Position numbers and translations under genes: made by a program | The notes under the pieces: model-generated | Told to the model about the DNA's origin: nothing | Seen by the model: the letters and a program-made list of their open reading frames with translations, nothing else | Databases searched by the model: none | Source of the DNA: Bradyrhizobium sp. Ce-3 | Lineage (GTDB): Bacteria; Pseudomonadota; Alphaproteobacteria; Rhizobiales; Xanthobacteraceae | DNA length: 64,000 bases | Assembly: GCF_022835695.1 (NCBI RefSeq) | Contig: NZ_BQUV01000004.1 | Span: forward strand, 607,730-671,729 | Direction: 5' to 3' | Shown here: piece by piece, positions 1-10,438 of the stretch | Position numbering within the stretch: position 1 is the first letter of the stretch | Layout of the letters: every line of letters starts with the position of its first letter

Positions 1-38
1 ACGGCCGGCGCCAGCGCCATCTCGAGTACACGCCTCAT
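1..38 (-). CDS. start of a gene running off the window edge (partial)
   Basis: A minus-strand ATG lies at 36-38, 13 bases after the stop of the DUF4424 gene, and opens MRRVLEMALAPA before the edge. The basic, hydrophobic start could be a signal peptide. Only 12 codons are visible, no strong ribosome-binding site is seen, and the product cannot be named. The call rests on position and strand alone. Confidence 0.3.
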   Translation of the reverse strand, partial: MRRVLEMALAPA

Positions 39-51
39 GGCTGCACCGGAG

Positions 52-1065
52 CTAGTTCGGGTTCGGCACGAAGATGACGATCTTCAGATCTCGCGACGGG
101 GTGAAGTTCGTGTGCCGGACTTCGAAGCGCGTCGGACCGGTCTTCTTGACGCCATCCGCACAGAAGCTGACGAAATTGCCGGGCTCGCCCTTGTCGATGG
201 TGAGATGGAATTCGCCGATCGGCGCCGCCCAGTTGGCGCCGGTCGAGAGCACATAGGCGATCGACCGTTCGCTGAACGGGGGATAGGGAGCGCGCCTGGT
301 CGCACGCGCCCGCTCCAGGCTGCGGATCAGGTCGTCGTCGATGCAATATGACGCGAGAAACGCCGGCGCCTCCGGATTGCTGCGCCAGTTGTCGGCGCCG
401 ATGATCGTCTGCACCGAGCCCCCGACGCTCGGACGATAGGTCTGCTCGAGCGTGATCTCGCGGCCGGCAGGGAAGGTCTGCGTCCAGGTATAGGCCGAGC
501 GCAACGTCCAGGCCGGCAGCAGATGGTCCTGCATCGGGCCACCCGACCCATAGGTCTCGATGGTGCCGACACCGAGCTTGACGAGCTCCGGCCAGTTCGA
601 TTTCGGCAATTTGTCGAGCAGCTCGCCGGCGGGACCCCTGATCGGCATCAGCGGAATGCCGAGCTTGCGCAGCAGCGCCGTCTGGTCCACGTCGTTCGCC
701 AGCGCGGTCTGCTCGAGATGCGGCGAGGCCGCCTCGCCGTCGACGGAGACGTGGAAATCAAAGATGTTCTCGGGATCGTTGGTGGGGATTGCGACATTCT
801 CGTCGCTCGCTTTGCCAGCGACATCGGGCATCGGGAACGCGATCATGATCGTCTTGTCGGCGGCCGAGGTGTTGAAGAATCGGTAGACGATCCGGATCTG
901 CTTCTCGGAGATGAAAAGATCCTCCGAGCGCATCACGATATCGCGGTCCTGCTTGAAGCGGAGTCCCCCGGTTTCTAGCGCGGCGGATGTATCGTTCGCC
1001 CGCGCGCACCAGGACGTCAGCCCGGTGAGCAGGACCAGAAAGGCCCCTTTGGCTATCGGAGGCAT
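52..1065 (-). CDS. secreted DUF4424 family protein
   Basis: Predicted 337-residue exported protein of unknown function. Residues 1-22 (MPPIAKGAFLVLLTGLTSWC) form a signal peptide ending near ARA-ND. The mature part begins with the DUF4424 pattern: a TGGLRFKQDRDIVMRSEDLFIS stretch followed by a beta-rich region (YRFFNTSAADKTIMIAFPMPD). The start at 1065 was chosen because AGAGAAGGA lies 6 bases upstream; an in-frame ATG at 1071 touches that site directly. A further gene seems to begin just downstream on the same strand. The family is found mainly in Rhizobiales with no established role. The family call is by recall of sequence pattern. Confidence 0.75.
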   Translation of the reverse strand: MPPIAKGAFLVLLTGLTSWCARANDTSAALETGGLRFKQDRDIVMRSEDLFISEKQIRIVYRFFNTSAADKTIMIAFPMPDVAGKASDENVAIPTNDPENIFDFHVSVDGEAASPHLEQTALANDVDQTALLRKLGIPLMPIRGPAGELLDKLPKSNWPELVKLGVGTIETYGSGGPMQDHLLPAWTLRSAYTWTQTFPAGREITLEQTYRPSVGGSVQTIIGADNWRSNPEAPAFLASYCIDDDLIRSLERARATRRAPYPPFSERSIAYVLSTGANWAAPIGEFHLTIDKGEPGNFVSFCADGVKKTGPTRFEVRHTNFTPSRDLKIVIFVPNPN

Positions 1066-1340
1066 GGTCATTCCTTCTCTCTTGATTGGGGGAGCAAACT
1101 CGCAGCAGTCAGTCGCATCCGTCCTTGACCGCACCCGCGGCTTCGGTGGCGATCGGCGCTATTCCCGGTAGCAGGCAGACCGATGCTGATCGAATGAGTG
1201 AGGCCGACATGCGCGCGATCCTTCCTGAATGAGTGCGCCCAACGCCGAACAGGTTCGCTGCGTCGTGATCCTTCTCCGGAAGCAATGTCGATGCACACGC
1301 AGCCTTCGTTGCAAGCGGCATTGAACGGTGGATACGCTTG

Positions 1341-1949
1341 CTATCGCGCGACGAGCACATTCCACGCCGTGCCGGGCTCGGGACGATGGATCTCGACGGT
1401 TCCGAATCCGGCTTGCCGCAAGGCATGTCCAACATCGTCGACGGCTCGAAAGGCGAAGATGTCCTCGGGATATCCCGAGCGCTCCATCGCATCACCCGGC
1501 AGGAAGCCGAGCGCGAGCACGCCGTCGGTCTTGAGCACCCGTCTGATCTCGCTGGCGCCCGCGGAAAGCGACCGCCAGAAGTACACCGTGTTGACGCTGC
1601 ACACCTTATCGAACTGACCGTTCTGAAGCGGCAGGGCCTCGATCTCTCCGGTGCGAAAGTCGGCGCGCCCGGCATCGATCGCAGTCCGGTATCGCGCCGT
1701 CGCCCACGCCACCACGTCTTGCGAGCGATCGACTGCTGTCAGATGCGCAGCGCGGTCGAGCAATGGGGCGAGCGTCGCGCCGCCGCCGAACCCGATCTCG
1801 GCCACGCGGTCGGAGGGCTTCACATCGAGCAACTCCAGCGCAAAGCGGTTCATCCGACTGTTGTGCCGGTTCATCAGGCCACCCACAAAGCGGCCGAATA
1901 CGCCGCGCGGATGGGCGAGATGGCGGGCGATCAAGCGAGGCGGAGCCAT
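1341..1949 (-). CDS. class I SAM-dependent methyltransferase
   Basis: A 202-residue protein with the class I methyltransferase fold. Motif I reads VAEIGFGGGATLAPLLD at about residues 45-61, and the acidic residue after strand beta-2 is in TAVDRSQDVV. Later motifs are FDKVCSVNTVYFW and LKTDGVLALGF. The start at 1949 is supported by CAGGAAG about 4 bases upstream; longer versions add a low-complexity Arg-rich leader that looks non-coding. The substrate is unknown. The order of motifs resembles UbiE/PmtA-like small-molecule methyltransferases. It stands alone, with about 275 bases to the DUF4424 gene downstream. Confidence 0.8.
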   Translation of the reverse strand: MAPPRLIARHLAHPRGVFGRFVGGLMNRHNSRMNRFALELLDVKPSDRVAEIGFGGGATLAPLLDRAAHLTAVDRSQDVVAWATARYRTAIDAGRADFRTGEIEALPLQNGQFDKVCSVNTVYFWRSLSAGASEIRRVLKTDGVLALGFLPGDAMERSGYPEDIFAFRAVDDVGHALRQAGFGTVEIHRPEPGTAWNVLVAR

Positions 1950-2190
1950 GCTACTTCCTGTATTAGAGCCGATGCACGCGATGCTACGCCCATGGTGCCA
2001 ATACCGGCCTGAGCGGCATCGTCCCGCAGGCAAGACCACGCGGAAGCTGCCTTTTATGTGGTTCGGGGATATGCGGCACGGACCAATGCGACATCGATTT
2101 GGACGTAAGCGACATCGCTCCACGACGTGGATCGAACTTGTCGCTGCATGGCTGCCCGCAGTCCGGCGGCGCAGGAATTGAGACACCTGG

Positions 2191-3171
2191 TCAGGAGTGC
2201 CGCGGCACCGCGCGAATATCGGACGGCGTCATGCCGTATTTCCGGCGGAAGGTACGGTTGAAGTAGGACAGATCGCCGAACCCGACCTCGAACGCGATCG
2301 TGCCGATGGTGCTGCGGCTGTGGCGCGGATCGGTCAGCAGATGATGCGCGCGCGCCAGGCGCTGGCCGAGCACGAATTCGGAGAATGTCGAGCCGGCGCT
2401 TTCGAACAGTCGCTGGATATGACGCGGCGTGAGCCTCAACCGGGCAGCCACCGCGGGCAGAGTGAGGTCGCCATAGCCGAGATTGTCGCTGATGTCGGCC
2501 TTGACCGCGGCGAGCCGGGCGGCCGCCAGTCCCCCGTCTTCCGCAGCCACCGCGGCATCGCGGTTGGCGCCGATGATCAGCGCGCCGAGATCGATCAGAT
2601 GCTTGACGACGGCGCCTCGCAACTCGGGAGTCGAAAGCTGGTAGCTATCGTCGAGTTCCCTGATGTAGAGCGCCAGCAGACGCATGGCTTCGGTGTTCGC
2701 CGGCAACGGGCGGATCAGCATGTCTTCGGGATCGCTGACCAGCGATGCCAGCGCCTTGCGCGGCAGGCGGAGCCCGACGAAGCGGCTCGGCGAAACCGGC
2801 ACCACCATGTTGCCGGCCTCCGCGCTCGTCTGCAGCACGGCCTGCCCGGGACCGAGATCGATGTCGCGGCCGCGTTGCGAGGCACGGGTGTTGCCGCTCG
2901 TGATGATGGTCAGCACCAAATCGTCGGTGCCGTCGAGCAGCTCGCGCGGTCTTGCGATCCTGAGATTGCTGCACGCCCAGGATCCGATGCCGAGCCCGGA
3001 TAATTCGCGCACATTCGCTTCGGCATGAAAGCCGCCGTCGTCGAGCGGCTCCGGATCGAGCTTCACGATCATCCGCCCGATCTGCTCGCGAAAGATCGGC
3101 AAGCGGTCACGCGCGCCGAGATGCGCAGTCGAGAACCGAAACCCTGTGATATCGCCCGACTGCATTGTCAT
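2191..3171 (-). CDS. AraC family transcriptional regulator
   Basis: A 326-residue DNA-binding regulator. The N-terminal ~200 residues match the AraC-binding-like domain of the type with FREQIGRMIVKLDPEPL and a mid-domain LTIITSGNTRASQRGRDIDL. The C-terminal ~100 residues form the double helix-turn-helix (LTLPAVAARLRLTPRHIQRL, then IGTIAFEVGFGDLSYFNRTF). ATG at 3171 and ATG at 3165 are both possible; neither has a strong ribosome site. It is divergent from paaG, so it could affect phenylacetate genes, but the palindrome in the shared interval looks like a TetR site instead. Two more regulators of this architecture lie in the window (34061 and 58281). Confidence 0.9.
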   Translation of the reverse strand: MTMQSGDITGFRFSTAHLGARDRLPIFREQIGRMIVKLDPEPLDDGGFHAEANVRELSGLGIGSWACSNLRIARPRELLDGTDDLVLTIITSGNTRASQRGRDIDLGPGQAVLQTSAEAGNMVVPVSPSRFVGLRLPRKALASLVSDPEDMLIRPLPANTEAMRLLALYIRELDDSYQLSTPELRGAVVKHLIDLGALIIGANRDAAVAAEDGGLAAARLAAVKADISDNLGYGDLTLPAVAARLRLTPRHIQRLFESAGSTFSEFVLGQRLARAHHLLTDPRHSRSTIGTIAFEVGFGDLSYFNRTFRRKYGMTPSDIRAVPRHS

Positions 3172-3475
3172 TGGCTCGCTTTCATGGCGGCGGAAATCGC
3201 CGCCGATATACGGCTGATTTGTGGCCGCGCACAGCGAAGCATGGGGGCCATGCAACCGGAGGCAAACATGAACCTTTCGAGGGTTCCGCCGATGCCTCGT
3301 TCTGACAAGTGTCAAGCGCGCAGCGCATAAGCTTCGCAAATACGCAGCACCGTGCAGCGCGCGCGAAATTGTTCCGATCTTGCCGTGTTGGTCGTGCCCG
3401 AATTCGCGGCCGGGACTAAAATCGTCCTCGCTCCGATAGGCCCGAAGACGCCGTCCATCGAGCGCGGAATTATAA

Positions 3476-3495
3476 TTGACTGACCGGACGGTCAA
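3476..3495. promoter_or_regulatory. putative TetR/PaaR operator upstream of paaG
   Basis: The 20-bp imperfect palindrome TTGACTGACCGGACGGTCAA lies 60 bases before paaG. Read on the minus strand it matches the site at 7295-7314 in 17 of 20 positions. Palindromes of this kind, built on GACCG/CGGTC, are typical TetR-family operators. It lies in the 384-bp gap between the AraC gene and paaG, in which nothing else was recognised. The assignment to the TetR gene at 6515 is inferred. Confidence 0.6.
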
Positions 3496-3555
3496 TAGTA
3501 ATCCGGTCACGGGCTTTACAGGCTCGGTCATCAGAAGCCGCAACGGGAGGTCATC

Positions 3556-4347
3556 ATGGTCAGCGATTTGGTGTTGACCGATATCCGCGCCGGATATCGC
3601 GTCCTGACGCTCAACAGGCCCGACCGGCTGAATTCGTTCAGCGCCGAGCTGCACGCCGCATTGATGGCCGCGCTGGTCGCGGCCGAGCAGGACAAATCCT
3701 GCCGCGCGCTGATCCTGACTGGGGCCGGACGCGGATTCTGCGCCGGGCAGGATCTCTCGGACGGCGTGTTCACGCCGGGCGAAACGCCAGATCTCTCGGT
3801 GCCTATCGAAAAATTCTACAACCCGCTGGTGCGCAAGCTGCGCAACCTTCCGATGCCGGTGGTGTGCGCCGTCAACGGCGTGGCCGCGGGTGCCGGGGCG
3901 AATGTCGCCTTCGCCTGCGATATCGTACTCGCCGCGCGGTCGGCCAAGTTCATCCAGGCATTCGCGAAGCTCGGCCTCGTCCCGGACTCCGGCGGCACCT
4001 GGTTCCTGCCGCGGCTGGTCGGCCCGGCGCGGGCGCGCGCCCTGACCTTGCTGGCCGAGCCGGTCTCCGCCGAACGCGCGGAAGCCTGGGGCATGATCTG
4101 GAGGATGGTCGAGGATGCGGAGCTGATGGCCGAGGCCCATGCCCTCGCCGCCAATCTCGCAACCCAACCGACCGACGGCCTTGCCCTGATCAAGCAGGCA
4201 CTCGATGCATCCGAGACCAACACGCTCGATGCTCAACTCGAGCTCGAGCGCGACTTCCAGGGCCGCGCCGGGCGAACGTCCGACTTCGCCGAAGGCGTCA
4301 CCGCATTCCTCGAAAAGCGCTCGCCGCGCTTTGTCGGACGGGCGTAG
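3556..4347 (+). CDS. paaG: 2-(1,2-epoxy-1,2-dihydrophenyl)acetyl-CoA isomerase / enoyl-CoA hydratase family
   Basis: A 263-residue crotonase-family enzyme. PaaG isomerises the ring epoxide of phenylacetyl-CoA to oxepin-CoA in the cytoplasm, and also acts later on the opened chain. The oxyanion-hole segments GAGRGFCAGQDL (about 57-68) and NGVAAGAGANVAFACD (about 109-124) are present, as is the PDSGGTWFLPRLVG stretch typical of PaaG. The length matches the family (about 262). GGGAGGTC precedes the ATG. paaZ follows after 64 bases, which supports the specific assignment over a generic enoyl-CoA hydratase. Confidence 0.88.
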   Translation: MVSDLVLTDIRAGYRVLTLNRPDRLNSFSAELHAALMAALVAAEQDKSCRALILTGAGRGFCAGQDLSDGVFTPGETPDLSVPIEKFYNPLVRKLRNLPMPVVCAVNGVAAGAGANVAFACDIVLAARSAKFIQAFAKLGLVPDSGGTWFLPRLVGPARARALTLLAEPVSAERAEAWGMIWRMVEDAELMAEAHALAANLATQPTDGLALIKQALDASETNTLDAQLELERDFQGRAGRTSDFAEGVTAFLEKRSPRFVGRA

Positions 4348-4411
4348 CATTGAACGTTCCGCCGACAAGGCAAGACGCAACAGAGATCACAGGTCAAGGG
4401 ATTCGATTTCG

Positions 4412-6483
<2,072 letters not shown>

Positions 6484-6484
<1 letters not shown>

Positions 6485-6502
6485 GATCCGCACCGCGGAT
6501 CC
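6484..6502. terminator. hairpin after paaZ
   Basis: GGATCCGC-ACC-GCGGATCC forms an 8-bp perfect stem with a 3-base loop starting at the last base of the paaZ stop codon. No T tract follows, so it may be a weak or transcript-end-stabilising structure. It lies between the convergent paaZ and tetR genes. Confidence 0.4.
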
Positions 6503-6514
6503 GGGCGTATCGCA

Positions 6515-7189
6515 TCAGAGCAGCGCGGCCTGACGGCTTCGGCCGGCGGGCTTCGCCTTACCGCGCGGCCGGTTGGCGGCGGCTGCCGCCTCCTCCGCAC
6601 CGGCCAGCACCAGCTGCGCGACGAAGTCGGCATACTCGGCGCGGGTCATCGGCCCGCCCTCGCGAAACCACATATAATGCCAGTTCAGCATGCCGAAGAC
6701 GCTCATGGTCAGCGGCTTGAGGACGCGCTTCTGCTTCGCCGCCGGCACCGCCGCCGCCAGCGCCTCCGACATGATCCCGACCAGGATCCGCTCGCTCGCC
6801 AGCAGCGGCAGCTGCTTCTCCTTCGGCAACAGCTTCAGGCTTGCGATCTGCACCTGATGCTCGGCGTCGGCATGCCGGTACAGCTCGAGCAGGGTCGCAA
6901 CGATGGTCCGGAAGCGCTCAACCGGATCGCCGGCCGACGCGCTCGCCTTGCGAACCGCCGCCACCAGCTTCTCTAGATGCGACGACAGGATATCGAACAG
7001 GATCGCCTCCTTGTCGGGATAATAGTGATAGAGCAGCGCCTTCGAGACCCCGCACGCCTCCGCGATGGTGTTCATCGACGTCCCGACATATCCCGAAGCA
7101 GCAAACAGCTCGGCCGAGCGATGCAGCATCGAGAGGCGCTTGTCGTCGTAGTCCTTGGCGCGCGATCGGGCCATGTTTTTGCGTTCCAT
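6515..7189 (-). CDS. TetR family regulator, probably PaaR-like repressor of phenylacetate genes
   Basis: A 224-residue TetR-type repressor. The N-terminal helix-turn-helix reads TSMNTIAEACGVSKALLYHYYPDKEAIL (about residues 37-64), and the C-terminal ligand domain contains FGMLNWHYMWFREGGPMTRAEYADF, common in acyl-CoA-responsive TetR proteins. It converges on paaZ. An operator-like palindrome (7295-7314) lies about 105 bases upstream of its start, and a close copy lies upstream of paaG. This suggests autoregulation and control of paaGZ, relieved by a phenylacetyl-CoA-type ligand (inferred). An ATG at 7174 (MARSRAK) is an equally plausible start. The C-terminus is Arg/Lys/Ala-rich and probably disordered. 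Confidence 0.88.
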   Translation of the reverse strand: MERKNMARSRAKDYDDKRLSMLHRSAELFAASGYVGTSMNTIAEACGVSKALLYHYYPDKEAILFDILSSHLEKLVAAVRKASASAGDPVERFRTIVATLLELYRHADAEHQVQIASLKLLPKEKQLPLLASERILVGIMSEALAAAVPAAKQKRVLKPLTMSVFGMLNWHYMWFREGGPMTRAEYADFVAQLVLAGAEEAAAAANRPRGKAKPAGRSRQAALL

Positions 7190-7663
7190 CGGCCGGCTAT
7201 CCGGCCCTCGTCTTCAGCTGCGAACCGGCAACGGAATGCCTGGCACAAGCATCCCTGTCCGCCCGCAGGGGGCTACGTCCGGGGCGGCCATTTATTGACC
7301 ATCCGGTCGGACAATTCTACGACGTATAGGAAATGGGCCGCGGCGTTGCAATCCGGCCATTGCAAGTCCGCCCTCGCCGGAACCCGGCAACGCGTTGCCC
7401 AAACCGCAGGCGGTTGATCGCCTGGAAATCCCAGATTCCGAATCCGCCGCCAATGCCGCCATATTCGCAGCATTGCGGGAGGCCGATTGGCGATCGGCTT
7501 GGGAAGGCTTTTTCTCGACGCGCCTCGCCGACAGAAATAGTCTGTTGCAGGACCCATCAATGCGTATCTTTGATTGCAAAGTTGCGATGGCGACCGACAT
7601 TCGCGCTCGAGCGCCGACAAGCCATGCTATCCTCCGCGAGCACTGCAACGCGAAGGAGGTTCT
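7190..7663. other. non-coding interval upstream of tetR
   Basis: This 474-base stretch holds the operator at 7295-7314. Open frames on both strands are Arg/Pro-rich and overlap one another in ways typical of GC-rich non-coding DNA; none has both a ribosome site and a recognisable protein. Nothing else was seen. Confidence 0.5.
7295..7314. promoter_or_regulatory. putative TetR/PaaR operator upstream of tetR
   Basis: TTGACCATCCGGTCGGACAA is an imperfect palindrome matching the paaG upstream site in 17 of 20 positions (in opposite orientation). It lies in the upstream region of the TetR gene and would fit negative autoregulation. Confidence 0.6.
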
Positions 7664-7810
7664 ATGCGGCGAACATCTTCTTCCTGGCTTTACGCTTTTG
7701 GTCGAATGACGCGGCGCCTGCAGGCTTGGCGCCGCAAGCTAGCGCGATCCGCCGCAGCCGAAGGCCGCGACAACCTTCACGAGATTTTTCTCTTCGGCCC
7801 GCACGGCTAA
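7664..7810 (+). CDS. small basic hypothetical protein (48 residues)
   Basis: A short frame with a near-consensus ribosome site (AAGGAGG, 5 bases before ATG). The product starts MRRTSSSWLYAFGRMTRRL, is rich in Arg and Trp, and ends NLHEIFLFGPHG. It has no membrane segment. No family is recognised. The case rests on the ribosome site; codon use is not distinctive. A perfect 11-bp hairpin lies 53 bases downstream. Confidence 0.4.
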   Translation: MRRTSSSWLYAFGRMTRRLQAWRRKLARSAAAEGRDNLHEIFLFGPHG

Positions 7811-7862
7811 CGGCCTGCTCCTATTCCGGACATTCGCAACCAGTGCGCTGCCCTTGCGGCGC

Positions 7863-7887
7863 GACTCGCCGGCAATGCCGGCGAGTC
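7863..7887. terminator. perfect 11-bp hairpin
   Basis: GACTCGCCGGC-AAT-GCCGGCGAGTC is a fully paired stem with a 3-base loop, downstream of the 48-residue frame and of the convergent SDR gene. No T tract follows. It may be a bidirectional stop or a repeat element. Confidence 0.4.
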
Positions 7888-8089
7888 CCAAGCGGAGGGA
7901 CGCCACGCGCGAGCGGACGCCTGGCTGCCGAAACCCGCCGGGATGGTCGCGGTGAAGACGGCCAACGCGAACTCTCCCCAGGACATCGTCGCCGGCTACA
8001 GATCACAGACCTTCAACAGCGCGATCCTGTCGGATCGGTTCTATGACGGGTTCACGTTGCCGGATTACCTGTTGTCCGGCCCGCAAGCG

Positions 8090-8854
8090 CTAGACCCAGC
8101 CACCGTCGACGATATGGCTCTGGTTGGTGCACGCGCCGCTGTCATCGGCCGCGAAGAACAGCACGACGCGGGCGATCTCATCAGGCACGAGTTTGCGCTT
8201 GAGGCATTGCCGCTGCATCAGCTCGGCCACGCCTTCGGGCGTCAGCCAGTTATCCTGCTGCCGCTGTGTCATGATCCATCCGGGCAGGATGGAATTGACC
8301 CGTATATTGCTCGGCCCAAGATCGCGGGCGAGCGCACGGGTGAGCCCCTGAACCGCCGACTTGGCTGTGGTGTAGCAGGGCATGTTGCCCTGGCCGATCA
8401 CCCAGCTCACCGAGCCCATGTTGATGATCGAACCGCCGCCTGCCTGCTTCATGTCAGGGGCAACCGCCTGGGCGCTGAAGAACTGATGCTTCAGATTGGT
8501 GGCGAACCGCTCGTCCCAATACTCCGGGGTGACGTCTTCGATCGCGTGACGATCATCGCGCGCCGCGTTGTTGACCAGGATGGTGATCGGGCCGAGCGCT
8601 TCGCGGATGCCAGCGATCGCGCGTCGCAGGGCAGCGATGTCGCGCAGGTCGGCGTGCTCGAAATGCACGCGGGACTGCGCCGGCAGGCTGTCAAGCAGCT
8701 GCTTTGATGCGGTCTGATCGAGGTCGATGAAGCCGACCCGCGCGCCCTGGCCGATGAACTGGCGGACGATCGCCTCGCCGATGCCGGAACCGCCACCGGT
8801 GACCAATACGGTCCGGTCCTTGAGGCTTGGATAGATGGCACCCTGCATTGGCAT
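8090..8854 (-). CDS. SDR family sugar dehydrogenase, XylB (D-xylose 1-dehydrogenase)-like
   Basis: A 254-residue short-chain dehydrogenase. It has the NAD(P)-binding TGGGSGIG motif (about 20-27), NNAARDDRH, and the catalytic Tyr/Lys in CYTTAKSAVQGL, with a Ser in GSVSW. Several stretches follow the pattern I recall for Caulobacter XylB: a start on AIYPSLK, DDRH, YWDER, QCLKRKLVPDE and LFFAADDSGACT. Such enzymes oxidise the free pentose to its lactone. An acidic residue (FIDLD) after the second strand favours NAD+. It lies next to a ROK regulator and sugar importers, which supports a sugar substrate; L-arabinose or another aldose is also possible. The start at 8854 (MPMQGAIYPSL) fits the family. 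Confidence 0.8.
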   Translation of the reverse strand: MPMQGAIYPSLKDRTVLVTGGGSGIGEAIVRQFIGQGARVGFIDLDQTASKQLLDSLPAQSRVHFEHADLRDIAALRRAIAGIREALGPITILVNNAARDDRHAIEDVTPEYWDERFATNLKHQFFSAQAVAPDMKQAGGGSIINMGSVSWVIGQGNMPCYTTAKSAVQGLTRALARDLGPSNIRVNSILPGWIMTQRQQDNWLTPEGVAELMQRQCLKRKLVPDEIARVVLFFAADDSGACTNQSHIVDGGWV

Positions 8855-8926
8855 ACTCTCGATTGGACGCCTGAACGGCGTCGGTTGGTTGGCTACGGCC
8901 CAACAATGGACCACAGCTCCCGAGAA

Positions 8927-10198
8927 TTACTCGGTTGTCTCCATATGGTTTCGGTCCACGACCCGCAGCGTCCGCCGCACCATGCCGTCGACAATCGTCG
9001 CGGACTCGCTGGGACGTACGTGGATCGCCGTGGACTTGAGCAGCCACGGCAGCACCGCCTGGTCGAGCCGCTCCTCGTAAGCACTGCGCATCATGTCGAA
9101 AGCCTGCAGGCCGGGGCCTGCGAGGACGAGATGGTGCGGGCGCAGCACCGATATCGTTGTGGCGACCGCCTCGGCAAGCGCGTGGCCTGCCTGGCGGAAT
9201 AGCTGCTCGAGACGGGGATCTCCGGCGCGCGCACGCGCGCGCAGCAGAGCCATCTGCGCCTCGGACGGCTGCTGCGACACCGCCGGCGGCAGGTCGAGAA
9301 AGGTGCGGGCGTCGCGGTAGAGCGCATAGTCGGCGAGATGCGCCTCGATGCAGCCGCGCTGGCCGCAGCGGCATTGCGGACCGTTCGCCGCCAGCTTGAC
9401 ATGGCCGATCTCGCTGCCAGCGCCGGCGCCCCAGCGCGCTTCACCATCGACGATGATACCCATGCCGATGCCGTGACCGACCATGAGCGTGGCCGTCAGG
9501 CCCTGCGCCAGCGCCGGTTCGGCCGCGACGAGCGCCAGTGCCACCGCGACCGCGTCGTTCGCCATCACGACTTCGACGCCGAATTCCTGGCGGATCGGGG
9601 TCGCCAGATCGACATCGGTGATCGACAGCGCCGGGCTCCACAGATGGCGTCCGGTGTCGGCATCGACGATGCCCTGCAGCGCAATCCCGATTCCGAGCAG
9701 CCGGTCTCGCGGCGTGGCGGTCTCATCGAGCATGGCCTCGATCTGCGCGGTCACGAGGTCGCACAATGCGCCTGCATCGAGCCCGCGCGTCGTCAGTTCA
9801 AGCCGCGATTGCGCCAGGGCGGAGCCGCTGAAATCGGCAATCAATGTCTCGATCAGATTCATCCGCAGCGAGACCGCAATGATGCGGCCGAACTCGGGAT
9901 TCAAGGTCAGCAGGACTGCCGGCCGGCCGCGGCGGCGCCCGCTCAGGCCATCGGTATCCTCGTCGTCGCTATCGTCGGTCCACAACGTCGCCGCATCCGG
10001 CTCGGCTTCGCACAGCAGGTCTTCCGCCATCAGCTTCGACGTGATGGCCGAAATGGCCGGGAAGCTCAGCCCCGTGCTGCGTGCCAACTCGACGCGCGGC
10101 AATGGCCCCTGACGCCGCAAGACTTCAACGAGACGGCCGCGGTTCGATCCGCGGGCCAGATTTGAAGCACGTCTCAGCGGCTCGGACTGCTCATTCAT
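8927..10198 (-). CDS. ROK family transcriptional regulator (XylR-like repressor)
   Basis: A 423-residue ROK protein. An N-terminal winged helix (LVEVLRRQGPLPRVELARSTGLSF) is followed by the sugar-kinase-like ROK fold. The zinc signature CRCGQRGCIEAH is present at about residue 285. The kinase region holds MANDAVAVALA and a glycine-rich MVGHGIGMGIIVDG, so it could still bind sugar, though ROK repressors are usually not kinases. It lies 72 bases upstream of the SDR gene on the same strand and is divergent from the first ABC importer across a 240-base AT-rich interval. It is likely to repress both arms until the sugar is present (inferred). An acidic DDSDDED insert around residue 77 is unusual. 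Confidence 0.9.
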   Translation of the reverse strand: MNEQSEPLRRASNLARGSNRGRLVEVLRRQGPLPRVELARSTGLSFPAISAITSKLMAEDLLCEAEPDAATLWTDDSDDEDTDGLSGRRRGRPAVLLTLNPEFGRIIAVSLRMNLIETLIADFSGSALAQSRLELTTRGLDAGALCDLVTAQIEAMLDETATPRDRLLGIGIALQGIVDADTGRHLWSPALSITDVDLATPIRQEFGVEVVMANDAVAVALALVAAEPALAQGLTATLMVGHGIGMGIIVDGEARWGAGAGSEIGHVKLAANGPQCRCGQRGCIEAHLADYALYRDARTFLDLPPAVSQQPSEAQMALLRARARAGDPRLEQLFRQAGHALAEAVATTISVLRPHHLVLAGPGLQAFDMMRSAYEERLDQAVLPWLLKSTAIHVRPSESATIVDGMVRRTLRVVDRNHMETTE

Positions 10199-10330
10199 GC
10201 CGACTTTTTTAATTCGCTTGATGAAATTATTCAACGGACACAACCCGGATGTTGGTTAAAAAGCGCACATAGCGGCCAAAATACATCACCCTAATACTAT
10301 TATTGCTTGAAGACATGGACACGAACATCC

Positions 10331-10358
10331 TTGACTGGACATTTTGTCGCGCTAATTT
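10331..10358 (+). promoter_or_regulatory. putative promoter of the first sugar ABC operon
   Basis: TTGACT (10331-10336) and TAATTT (10353-10358), spaced 16 bases, lie in the AT-rich interval about 80 bases before the substrate-binding gene. The overlapping CTAATTTATTAG is a near-perfect palindrome and could be a ROK operator. Assigned by eye only. Confidence 0.35.
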
Positions 10359-10438
10359 ATTAGTTACGTGAATAAAATAAGGCGTGAAAAGCGCCAAGCG
10401 TGAATCCCCTCATCGGGGGTGTCGTCAGGGAGGTGCAT

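Noticed and set aside
7395-7709. A 104-codon frame upstream of the 48-residue gene
   Set aside because: No ribosome site; overlaps several equally open frames and the palindromic operator region.
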